A stretch of 6,866 nt of DNA from JANQPX01 sp039028235 (GTDB lineage Bacteria; Pseudomonadota; Alphaproteobacteria; Geminicoccales; Geminicoccaceae). The DNA is taken from NCBI GenBank assembly GCA_039028235.1, contig JBCCIN010000289.1, forward strand, positions 1 to 6,866, given 5' to 3'. Below the pieces are notes generated by a model. The model did no database searches. It saw only the letters and a list, made by a program, of their open reading frames with translations, and was not told where the DNA came from. A program made the position numbers and the translations under genes. How positions within the stretch are numbered: the first letter of the stretch is position 1; each line of letters starts with the position of its first letter. This document shows, piece after piece, positions 1 to 5,985 of the stretch.

Positions 1-105
1 AAGGATGTTCCCGGAACGGCTATACAGCCCCGACCTTAAGCCTTGGTTAATTTTGAACAAACTATACCAGTTTTCCTCTTTTGCTTAAGCCCCGATCGTC
101 AATTC

Positions 106-579
106 TCACTTGAGATAGAGTTTGTAGCCGACATGGGAGGGCTCGAAGCCCACGCTTTCGTAAAAGCGCATCGCGTCGGCACGCTGACGGTTGCTGGTAA
201 GCTGCACCAGATGGCACCCGGCGGCGCGCGCTTCGTTGATGGCCCAGGTGATCATGCGCCTTCCAACCTGTTGGCTGCGGAAGGCTTCCTTGACACGAAC
301 GCCTTCGATCTGCATCCGCTTGCCGCCTGTGAAAGTCAGATGCGGGATGGCGGTGAGCTGCATGCAGCCGACCACCTCGCCGTCATGCTCGGCGACGATC
401 AGGCGGTTGTTCGGGTCCTGCTGAATGGCATCGAAAGCCTTTCGATAGGCAGGATCGATATCGCCGCCGGCGGCTTCGCGGGTGCTTCCGAGCGCGTCGT
501 CTGCGAGCAGATCGACGATGGCGCCGATGTCGTCCTCCCTGGCCTCACGGAAGGTCGGCGGGGTGTTCGGGGCGATCAT
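106..579 (-). CDS. GNAT family N-acetyltransferase
   Basis: A 157-residue cytoplasmic acetyltransferase predicted to transfer acetyl from acetyl-CoA to an unidentified amine. Residues 9-20 (TFREAREDDIGA) match the usual GNAT N-terminal strand and helix. Strand beta4 (MQIEGVRVKEAFR, 89-101) leads into the acetyl-CoA pyrophosphate loop R-S-Q-Q-V-G-R-R (101-108), which carries the Q-x-x-G core. The C-terminal motif B region (LTSNRQRADAMRFYESVGFEPS, in pieces over 127-148) is typical of the family. Length is normal. A TTG 15 bases upstream is in frame, but the ATG at 579 is preferred because a GGAG (589-592, minus-strand sense) lies 9 bases before it. Nothing identifies the substrate: it could act on a small molecule, an antibiotic or a protein. 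It looks monocistronic, with AT-rich DNA on both sides. The family call is firm; the specific function is unknown. Confidence 0.9.
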   Translation of the reverse strand: MIAPNTPPTFREAREDDIGAIVDLLADDALGSTREAAGGDIDPAYRKAFDAIQQDPNNRLIVAEHDGEVVGCMQLTAIPHLTFTGGKRMQIEGVRVKEAFRSQQVGRRMITWAINEARAAGCHLVQLTSNRQRADAMRFYESVGFEPSHVGYKLYLK

Positions 580-812
580 GATCGTCGTCTCCAACAGGCG
601 ACATGGTGAATTTCAAGTGCATCATCTCGATGCAAGAAGCTGCATTTAGTGTCGATGTGAACCATGACTGAGACAAGTTATCAACAGCCCGACTAAAAAT
701 TGAGCAAGTTGACCACACTGAATCAACTGACATCTAAGGAAAGTGGTTCACAAGGCTCATTTGTCGAGATAATTGTGGAAGTTCAAATCATGCTTTCAGA
801 TTGGACAGAAAC
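580..812. other. AT-rich intergenic region between divergent genes
   Basis: About 230 bases separate the divergent GNAT gene and lipoprotein gene, and they are clearly richer in A and T than the flanking genes. Both promoters should lie here. The best -35-like word on the plus strand is TTGACC at 709-714, but no good -10 follows at standard spacing. A 6-bp inverted repeat, AGTTGA (707-712) and TCAACT (723-728), overlaps it and could be an operator. No convincing coding region was seen. Confidence 0.4.
589..592 (-). promoter_or_regulatory. Ribosome binding site of the GNAT gene
   Basis: GGAG in minus-strand sense, 9 bases upstream of the ATG at 579. It overlaps the alternative TTG start (592-594), so it argues for the ATG as the true start. 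Confidence 0.6.
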
Positions 813-1154
813 ATGCCGCGAGCTTGGAACACCGGCCTGCCGACTGCCCTGCTGCTTCTGGGCGCGCTGGTGATGCTGTCGGGGTGCAACACGATTAGTG
901 GAACGATCGGCGGCGTCGGCAGGGACATCAGCATGATCGGCAATACGATTTCGGGCGTTTCCGGCGATTGCCGCCACGAACGCTGCAAGAGCCATAAGTC
1001 GGAGCGTCGCACGACCCGGCGGGTGGTGTCGGAATGCGTAGGTCGGGGCTGTGGACATGGCCATCGCTCGTCGCGCTACGAGCGAGTTTCCTATCGCGAT
1101 CGCTATGCTTATCGCGACCGCTACAGCTATCGCCGGGATCGGCATTGCTGCTGA
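813..1154 (+). CDS. Entericidin-like small lipoprotein with Cys/Arg/Tyr-rich tail
   Basis: A 113-residue predicted lipoprotein. Residues 1-24 form a signal peptide with hydrophobic core LPTALLLLGALVML, followed by lipobox LSGC with lipidation at Cys25. The next stretch, CNTISGTIGGVGRDIS and MIGNTIS (25-47), matches the entericidin A/B pattern (G-C-N-T, then G-x-D-I, then G-x-x-I). Entericidins are normally only about 40-50 residues long. Here about 65 extra residues follow, very basic, with six further Cys (53, 58, 75, 80, 112, 113), several His, and a six-residue repeat YRDRYA/YRDRYS/YRRDR at 94-110. In E. coli the family is linked to a stationary-phase toxin/antidote pair; the role here is unknown. 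The ATG at 813 is preferred to an in-frame TTG at 801 because GGAC lies just upstream and the shorter form gives a normal signal peptide. It converges on the cyclase, 47 bases away. The lipoprotein call is firm; the entericidin relationship is likely. Confidence 0.72.
   Translation: MPRAWNTGLPTALLLLGALVMLSGCNTISGTIGGVGRDISMIGNTISGVSGDCRHERCKSHKSERRTTRRVVSECVGRGCGHGHRSSRYERVSYRDRYAYRDRYSYRRDRHCC
1092..1142 (+). repeat. 18-bp coding repeat in the lipoprotein tail
   Basis: About three tandem copies of an 18-base (six-codon) unit starting TATCGC. They encode YRDRYA, YRDRYS and a degenerate YRRDR. Copies one and two differ at GAT/GAC, TAT/TAC and GCT/AGC, so the protein sequence is kept better than the DNA. 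Confidence 0.65.
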
Positions 1155-1201
1155 CGGCGGCCGTTCCCCTGTGACCTGATCACATCCGATCGGGATCCGC
1201 T

Positions 1202-2539
1202 CTAGCCCGCGAGCGTCCACACACCGAGCCGCCCGGCGCGGCCGCGCACCTCCTTCGGCGGTCCCTCGAGCAGGCCGCGCAGATCGGGCTCGTCGGTTTC
1301 CCGACGGAGCTGATCGATCAGTTCTTTGCTGACGGCGAGCGAGGTGCCGAGCTCACGGGTCATGGCTTCGAGTCGGGAAGCGACGTTCACCGTATCGCCG
1401 AGAACGGTGAACTCCAGCCGGCGGCCGCCACCGATGTCGCCCTGAACCACCGGACCGTAGTGAATGCCGATGCTGAGACGAAGCGGCGCCTCGCCCTCGG
1501 CCGCGCGCTCGCCGTTGAGCTCGTCGATCTCGGTCAGCATGCGTCGCGCGGCCAGCAGCGCATGGGTGGCGTCCAGCTCGGTCGGCGCAGGCGTGCCGAA
1601 GGTCGCCATCAGCCCGTCGCCCATATATTTGTCGAGGGTGCCGTCATGCGAAAACACCGCCCGCTCCATGCGTTCGTGAAAGCCACGTAGCAGCTCGACC
1701 ATGGCCTCCGGCGCCATCGCCTCGCTCAGCGTGGTGAAGCCCTGGATATCGGCGAACAGGACCGCGACCGACTGCCGGCGGACGGCACCGAGCGGCTGAT
1801 CCTGAGCGGCGAGCTCGTCCACCAGGTTAGGGGAGAAATAGCGGGCGAGATTGGTGCGCGCGCGCTCGATCGTCACCTGGCTCATCACCAGGCGTCGCGC
1901 CCGCCAGACCACGGCGGCGAGAAGGGCCGTGACCAGCAGGACAACGAACACCTTCTTGTCCTGCATGTTCAAATGGACGAAATCGGGGTCGAGAAACAAC
2001 CGGACCGTCGCCTCCATGCCGAGCGCCTCGTTCCAGGCTGGGTCGGCAGAGGTGATCGCATCGGGCTGCGATGCAAGGATCGCGACACCGATGCGCCAGA
2101 CCAGGACCGCGCTGACACCGGTGCAGAGTACCAGGCCGGGATTGTAGCTGAACGCTGCGCCGGCGAGCAGGACGAACACGAAAATGATGTTGGCATAGCG
2201 AAGGATCATCGCCGGCGGCGGCGGCTCGGTGAGGAGCGGATTGGGCATGACCAGCGCGATGCCGACCAGAATGCCGTCCAGGGCTGCGAACAGATAATGC
2301 AGCCAGGCACCGCCGATCCGACGCTGCAGAAAGGAAAGCTGAAGCGCGCCCAGCAGCAGGAAGATCAGGATCCAGCCGTGGTAGAAGATCGTCCAGGTTT
2401 CGAAGACCGCGATCAACAGCCAGATCTGGATCGTGATCAGTGCGGCGAGCCTGATCCAGAGTGCTGTACTCAGGCCCTGCCACTCGGCGCGCGCAAAGGC
2501 GCCTTTGATCCGTCGTTCTGTCTGAACTGGGCTCGGCAA
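1202..2539 (-). CDS. Membrane-anchored class III adenylate cyclase
   Basis: A 445-residue enzyme predicted to make cAMP from ATP at the inner membrane. The N-terminal half has about six hydrophobic segments (roughly 29-47, 52-71, 78-98, 111-130, 134-156, 197-212), with a likely periplasmic stretch around 157-195. A connector, NLARYFSPNLVDELA (230-244), leads into the cyclase domain (about 255-440). Metal-binding aspartates are D264 (in FADIQGFT) and D308 (in KYMGDG). Purine-selecting residues are K304 and T378 (in EFTVLGD). Transition-state residues are N385 and R389 (in NVASRLE). The Lys/Thr pair is that of class IIIb adenylate cyclases, a group with bicarbonate-responsive members such as Spirulina CyaC. 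All six key residues are present, so a catalytically competent homodimer is expected. The TTG start is chosen because an in-frame stop lies three codons upstream (2546-2548), the first in-frame ATG is deep in the membrane domain, and GGAG precedes it. A MITE-like element begins 29 bp upstream. Confidence 0.94.
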   Translation of the reverse strand: MPSPVQTERRIKGAFARAEWQGLSTALWIRLAALITIQIWLLIAVFETWTIFYHGWILIFLLLGALQLSFLQRRIGGAWLHYLFAALDGILVGIALVMPNPLLTEPPPPAMILRYANIIFVFVLLAGAAFSYNPGLVLCTGVSAVLVWRIGVAILASQPDAITSADPAWNEALGMEATVRLFLDPDFVHLNMQDKKVFVVLLVTALLAAVVWRARRLVMSQVTIERARTNLARYFSPNLVDELAAQDQPLGAVRRQSVAVLFADIQGFTTLSEAMAPEAMVELLRGFHERMERAVFSHDGTLDKYMGDGLMATFGTPAPTELDATHALLAARRMLTEIDELNGERAAEGEAPLRLSIGIHYGPVVQGDIGGGRRLEFTVLGDTVNVASRLEAMTRELGTSLAVSKELIDQLRRETDEPDLRGLLEGPPKEVRGRAGRLGVWTLAG

Positions 2540-2550
2540 GGCCGGTTAAT

Positions 2551-2554
2551 CTCC
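2551..2554 (-). promoter_or_regulatory. Ribosome binding site of the cyclase gene (TTG start)
   Basis: GGAG in minus-strand sense, 11 bases upstream of the TTG at 2539-2537. The spacing is long, which with the rare start codon suggests modest translation. The in-frame stop between the two rules out a start further upstream. Confidence 0.5.
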
Positions 2555-2568
2555 GTTTCGCGTTCTAA

Positions 2569-2601
2569 GAGCCCGTTTCAAAAGCTATCGAGTGATTTCA
2601 T
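2569..2601 (+). repeat. Left terminal inverted repeat of the MITE-like element
   Basis: This 33-base arm is the exact reverse complement of 2729-2761. The match extends one more base on each side (A2568 and T2762), which comes from the TAA flanks. Identity stops at 2602. Confidence 0.85.
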
Positions 2602-2670
2602 GGGCTTGTCCACGAGCAGATGCGAGGAGCTCGACGCGCCGCAGCCGGCTCATGCGTCGTCATCGGTCTC

Positions 2671-2691
2671 GACCGGTGTCCCGCACCGGTC
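2671..2691. repeat. Internal hairpin of the MITE-like element
   Basis: GACCGGTG (2671-2678) and CACCGGTC (2684-2691) form an 8-bp perfect stem around a 5-base loop, near the middle of the element. It has no T-run, so it is not a standard intrinsic terminator. Nested inside the 33-bp arms, it gives the element a second level of fold if transcribed. Confidence 0.55.
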
Positions 2692-2728
2692 TTCACCCTC
2701 TTTCTCGCCTGACCTCGACTGCAACACG

Positions 2729-2761
2729 ATGAAATCACTCGATAGCTTTTGAAACGGGCTC
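2729..2761 (-). repeat. Right terminal inverted repeat of the MITE-like element
   Basis: This 33-base arm is the exact reverse complement of 2569-2601. It contains an outward-facing TTGAAA (2749-2754), which resembles a -35 box, but no convincing -10 box follows at 16-18 bases. Confidence 0.85.
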
Positions 2762-2862
2762 TAAGGCCTGGTTACGCATTAGACGAATGACCAAAGCCGC
2801 TGGATCACAATAGCTTATGCCTTGCGGATCGGCCAAAACTTACGCATAACCCCGCCCACCCG

Positions 2863-2902
2863 CTCGGCACGGCCGAGAACGCCCGGCGACGGCCGGGAGC
2901 GT
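2863..2902 (+). promoter_or_regulatory. Tandem GC hairpins in the speE leader
   Basis: Two adjacent stem-loops lie just before the speE ribosome binding site. The first is CTCGGC (2863-2868), loop ACG, GCCGAG (2872-2877). The second is CCCGGC (2882-2887), loop GACG, GCCGGG (2892-2897), extended by ACG (2879-2881) pairing with CGT (2900-2902) across a two-base bulge. No T-run follows, so they are not classical terminators. They may affect translation or transcript stability, or may simply reflect high GC. I did not recognise a known riboswitch class. Confidence 0.35.
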
Positions 2903-2923
2903 CGACCTGACAAAGCGCCTTCC

Positions 2924-2927
2924 GGAG
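2924..2927 (+). promoter_or_regulatory. Ribosome binding site of speE
   Basis: GGAG 9 bases upstream of the ATG at 2937. It supports this start. Confidence 0.7.
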
Positions 2928-2936
2928 TTCCGTGAG

Positions 2937-3791
2937 ATGACCGACTGGATCGAAGAGACCCTTCATGCCGACTTTCGCTTCAAGATGAAGGTCGACCGCG
3001 TACTGTTCGAGGGGCGCTCCGAGAACCAGCATGTTGCCGTCGTCGAAAACGGCACCTTCGGGCGCACGCTCTACCTGGACGGCGTGCTGCAGACCTCGGA
3101 GCGGGACGAGTTCATTTATCACGAAATGCTCACCCATCTGCCGATCTTGGCCCACGGCGACGTCCGCGACGTCCTGATCATCGGCGGCGGCGACGGCGGC
3201 ATGCTGGAGGAGGCGCTGAAGCACCGCGCGATCGAGCGCGCCACCATGGTCGAGATCGATCCCTCGGTGGTCGAGATGTGCCGCGAGCACCTCCCCGCGA
3301 TCTCCAACGGCGCCTTCGACGATCCGCGCACCGATCTGGTGTTCGCAGACGGAGTCGATTTTGTGAAAACAACGGAAAAACGCTTCGACGTGGCGATCAT
3401 CGACAGCACCGATCCGATCGGTCCGGGTGAGGTGCTGTTCACCGACGATTTCTACAAGTCAGCCAAGGGCGTTCTGAAGGAAGGTGGCATCCTGGTCACG
3501 CAGAACGGCGTTCCCTTCGTCCAGTCAGACGAACTCGCCAACTCCATGCGCGCCCTGAAGGCCCTGTTCGCCGACGCCACCGCCTACACCGCAACCGTGC
3601 CGGGCTATGTCGGCGGCCCCATGGCCTTCGGCTTCGCCAGCGATGCGCTGGACCATCGACAGAGGCCGCTGGAGACGTTGGAACGCCGCTTTGCCGCGTC
3701 GGCGATCGACGTGCGCTATTACACACCGGCGGTGCATCAGGGCGCGTTTGCGCTGCCGGGCTATGTGTTGGATCTGGTCGAGGGCCGCTAG
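2937..3791 (+). CDS. speE: Spermidine synthase (polyamine aminopropyltransferase)
   Basis: A 284-residue cytoplasmic enzyme, close in length to E. coli SpeE (288). It transfers an aminopropyl group from decarboxylated S-adenosylmethionine to putrescine, giving spermidine and methylthioadenosine. Visible landmarks are the N-terminal beta domain with LDGVLQTSERDEFIYHEML (47-65), nucleotide-binding GGGDGG (83-88), the acidic ribose-binding VEID (105-108), D138 in FADGVDF, and the catalytic loop DSTDPIGPG (156-164) with D156 as the expected proton acceptor and D159 as a substrate contact. The end, YYTPAVHQGAFALPGY (261-276), is the family's C-terminal signature; Thr263 sits where E. coli has Asn. 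The ATG has a good GGAG. No speD is present in the window, so decarboxylated SAM must come from a gene elsewhere. It is transcribed alone, divergent from the cyclase and convergent with the exporter operon. A related aminopropyl acceptor other than putrescine cannot be excluded. Confidence 0.95.
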   Translation: MTDWIEETLHADFRFKMKVDRVLFEGRSENQHVAVVENGTFGRTLYLDGVLQTSERDEFIYHEMLTHLPILAHGDVRDVLIIGGGDGGMLEEALKHRAIERATMVEIDPSVVEMCREHLPAISNGAFDDPRTDLVFADGVDFVKTTEKRFDVAIIDSTDPIGPGEVLFTDDFYKSAKGVLKEGGILVTQNGVPFVQSDELANSMRALKALFADATAYTATVPGYVGGPMAFGFASDALDHRQRPLETLERRFAASAIDVRYYTPAVHQGAFALPGYVLDLVEGR

Positions 3792-3809
3792 CCGCTGGAA
3801 GGCGGCTGG
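3788..3809. terminator. Possible weak shared terminator hairpin
   Basis: AGCCGC (3790-3795) and GCGGCT (3802-3807) form a 6-bp stem with a 6-base loop, extendable by a T-G wobble and a C-G pair. It overlaps the speE stop codon and lies in the 22-base gap between convergent genes, so it could serve both strands. There is no T-run on either side, which makes it a poor intrinsic terminator. Confidence 0.25.
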
Positions 3810-3813
3810 TCGA

Positions 3814-5985
3814 TCATTCGTTGAAGCGGCGGCCGTCACCTCCGGCGATCGCAGGCGTCTCGGCTCGGTCGTTCAGAACCTGCAGCTCATTGGCAAGCTG
3901 ACCCTTTTCCAGCGTGATGACGCGGTCTGCCGAGCGGATGGTTTCCGGCCGGTGGGCGACGATGACGCGGGTGATGTTGATGGTCCTGATGGCCTCGCTG
4001 ACCGCGGTTTCCCGTCGCACGTCCAGGTGGCTGGTCGCCTCGTCAAGATAGAGGATGCTGGGACGGCGATAGAGGGCGCGGGCGATCAGGACGCGTTGCT
4101 TTTGCCCGCCTGAGAGAATGGTGCCCATGTCGCCGATCAGCGTGTGGTAGCCCATCGGCATCGCCAGGATGTCGTCATGCACGGCGGCAAGCGTCGCACA
4201 GCGCTCGATCATCTCCTGGTCCGGATGTTCGGAAAAGAAGGAGATGTTGTCGGCGATCGATCCCGCGAACAGCTGATCATCCTGCATGACCACGCCGATC
4301 ATGCTGCGATAGGTCTCGCTGCCGATGCGAGGAAGCGGCGAGCCGTCGATCAGGATCTCGCCGGAGCTCGGCGGCAGCAGACCGGTCAGGAGCTTCAGGA
4401 GCGTGGTCTTGCCGCAGCCTGACGGACCGGCGATCGCCACGGATTCGCCGGGTGCGATGCGAAAGCTGAGATCGTCCAGCACCAGCGGATCATTCTCGCC
4501 ATAGCGAAAGCTGAGGTGACGCACGTCGATCGATGCGGGTGCGGCGGCATCGGCGCGTGGCCGCGCGATGTCGCGTGGTTCGGGTGCGGTTAGCGCGATA
4601 TCCGCCAGGCGTTCGGCATGCAGCTTCAGCATCTGCAGCTCGACCAACCGGTCGATCAAATTGCTGATTCTCGTCAGGAACTGATCCTTGTAGGCGATGA
4701 AGGCGAGCAGCATGCCGACCGAGAAGGCGTTCGCCAGAACCTGCCTCGCCCCGAGCCAGACGACCAGCAGCGTCAGTGTGCCGAGCAGCAGGGCGTTGGC
4801 GGTCCTGAAGAGGATGCCGAGCTTTTGCGTCGTCAGTTGCCGATTGACGGTCTCCACCAGGAGATGGAGCCAGTGGGCGCGGCGGCTGTCCTGGGCATTG
4901 AACAGCTTGATCGTCTTGATGCCGCGAAGGGTCTCGAGAAAATGGCTGTCCCGCCTCGCGCCCCAGATGATCGCCTCGGCCGATGCCTGGCGAAGCGGCG
5001 CATAGAGCACCCAGCGCATCACGCCATAGAGTGCGGCACCTGAAAGGACCAGGAGCGCCAATGTCGGCGCGTAGAGAAACATGATGGCGAGGGTCAGTCC
5101 GACCATCAGCCCATCCAGCACCACCTCGATCAGTTCGGTGGTGATCGCTTTCAGGATGGTGTTCTGCGAATCGAAGCGTGACATCACGTCGCCGAGATGG
5201 CGGGCTTCGAAGAAGCCTGCCGGCAGGGTGACCAGGTGGGAGAACAGATTGGTTCTGGCCTGCACTTTGAGGGAGGCACCGAGCGCCATCAGCATCCAGC
5301 CGCGCATCGCCATGACCGAGGTGCGGATCAAAAGGAGCATGCCGAAGCCGATCACCAGGGTCAGCAGCAGATCGTAATCCGCCGAGAGCAGCGCGTGGTC
5401 GACGACCCACTGCATGAAAAGGGGACTGGCGATCGCGAACACCTCGATCGCGAGCGCCAAGGCGAGGAGTTGGGCGAGCGAGCGCTTGAGACCGGTGAAG
5501 CGACCGAGCATCTCGCGAAGGCGAACCCTCGGTGCCTTCTCCGCGCGCGAAAATCCGCCGGACGGCGTGGCCTCCAGGGCGATGCCGGTGAAGTGTTTCG
5601 AGAGCTCGGTCATGGACAGGCGGCGCACGCCGACGGCCGGGTCGTGAATCACCGCGCTGGATCGGCCAACGCTCTTGAGCACGACGAAATGGTTCAGGTC
5701 CCAATGGAGAATGCACGGCGTCTTGGCCAGGGGCAGCTCACCAAGCTCGAGCCGCATGGGTCGCGTCGCAAGACCGATCTGATCGGCGACCCGGATCACG
5801 TCCTTGAGCGTAGCGCCCTTCAGCGAGACGCCAAAACGTCGCCGCAGATCGGCGAGGTCGGCATGCCGCCCGTGAAAGCCGGACAGCATGGCGAGACAGG
5901 CGACGCCGCATTCGGCGGCCTCGGTCTGCAGCAGCATAGGCAGGCGTCGTCCAATACCGAGATGGACGCCCTCGAGAACGCTCAC
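3814..5985 (-). CDS. Peptidase C39 ABC exporter (CvaB/RaxB-type)
   Basis: A 723-residue inner-membrane ATP-driven exporter that should cleave double-glycine leaders and move the peptide out of the cytoplasm. E. coli CvaB, the family model, is about 700 residues. The N-terminal C39 peptidase (about 15-140) has oxyanion Q20, catalytic C26 (in AECGVACLAML), H99 (in NHFVVLK) and D115 (in IHDPAVG), so it looks active. The membrane domain (about 165-435) has roughly six TM segments and coupling-helix motif GDVMSRFDS (265-273). The nucleotide-binding domain (about 485-700) has Walker A GPSGCGKT (520-527), Q-loop Q568, signature LSGGQ (624-628), Walker B ILYLDEA (644-650) and switch H678. The start is the GTG at 5985: it forms a GTGA overlap with the stop of the HlyD-type gene and has GGTGG 6 bases upstream. 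A longer form from an in-frame start at 6048 would overlap that gene by 67 bases and adds residues unlike the family. The cargo is unknown. Confidence 0.95.
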   Translation of the reverse strand: MSVLEGVHLGIGRRLPMLLQTEAAECGVACLAMLSGFHGRHADLADLRRRFGVSLKGATLKDVIRVADQIGLATRPMRLELGELPLAKTPCILHWDLNHFVVLKSVGRSSAVIHDPAVGVRRLSMTELSKHFTGIALEATPSGGFSRAEKAPRVRLREMLGRFTGLKRSLAQLLALALAIEVFAIASPLFMQWVVDHALLSADYDLLLTLVIGFGMLLLIRTSVMAMRGWMLMALGASLKVQARTNLFSHLVTLPAGFFEARHLGDVMSRFDSQNTILKAITTELIEVVLDGLMVGLTLAIMFLYAPTLALLVLSGAALYGVMRWVLYAPLRQASAEAIIWGARRDSHFLETLRGIKTIKLFNAQDSRRAHWLHLLVETVNRQLTTQKLGILFRTANALLLGTLTLLVVWLGARQVLANAFSVGMLLAFIAYKDQFLTRISNLIDRLVELQMLKLHAERLADIALTAPEPRDIARPRADAAAPASIDVRHLSFRYGENDPLVLDDLSFRIAPGESVAIAGPSGCGKTTLLKLLTGLLPPSSGEILIDGSPLPRIGSETYRSMIGVVMQDDQLFAGSIADNISFFSEHPDQEMIERCATLAAVHDDILAMPMGYHTLIGDMGTILSGGQKQRVLIARALYRRPSILYLDEATSHLDVRRETAVSEAIRTINITRVIVAHRPETIRSADRVITLEKGQLANELQVLNDRAETPAIAGGDGRRFNE

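Larger units (their letters stand above)
2569..2761. mobile_element. MITE-like element, possibly IS5-family (IS1031-type) derived
   Basis: A 193-bp element with perfect 33-bp terminal inverted repeats. It begins GAGCCCGTTTCAAAAGC and ends GCTTTTGAAACGGGCTC. It is flanked by TAA at 2566-2568 and TAA at 2762-2764, which fits a 3-bp target duplication. The 127-bp interior holds no credible gene, so the element could move only with a transposase supplied elsewhere. Ends starting GAG plus a TNA-type 3-bp duplication recall the IS1031 group of the IS5 family; that assignment is from memory and is tentative. It lies between the divergent cyclase and speE genes, 29 bp from the cyclase start. The perfect match of the two arms suggests a recent insertion or selection on both ends. 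Confidence 0.78.

Noticed and set aside
7..17. GTTCC-C-GGAAC palindrome near the left edge, considered as a terminator or operator
   Set aside because: Five-bp arms with a one-base centre cannot form a real hairpin, there is no T-run, and the neighbouring gene is outside the window.
43..609. Plus-strand open frame (188 codons) opposite the GNAT gene
   Set aside because: The minus strand has acetyl-CoA binding and other GNAT motifs with a good ribosome binding site. The plus-strand frame has a non-ATG start, no ribosome binding site and no recognisable fold.
603..671. 22-codon plus-strand ORF in the intergenic region, considered as a possible exported peptide
   Set aside because: There is no convincing ribosome binding site and no double-glycine leader. 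Its length is what chance would give in AT-richer DNA.
1170..1184. TGTGA-CCTGA-TCACA, resembling a CRP site next to an adenylate cyclase gene
   Set aside because: The half-sites are separated by 5 bases, not the 6 of the CRP consensus. The site lies in the gap between two convergent gene ends, where no promoter is expected.
1973..2752. Long plus-strand open frame (259 codons) opposite the cyclase and running into the MITE-like element
   Set aside because: It is antisense to the well-supported cyclase, has the polar low-complexity composition typical of reverse frames in GC-rich genes, and shows no recognisable motif.
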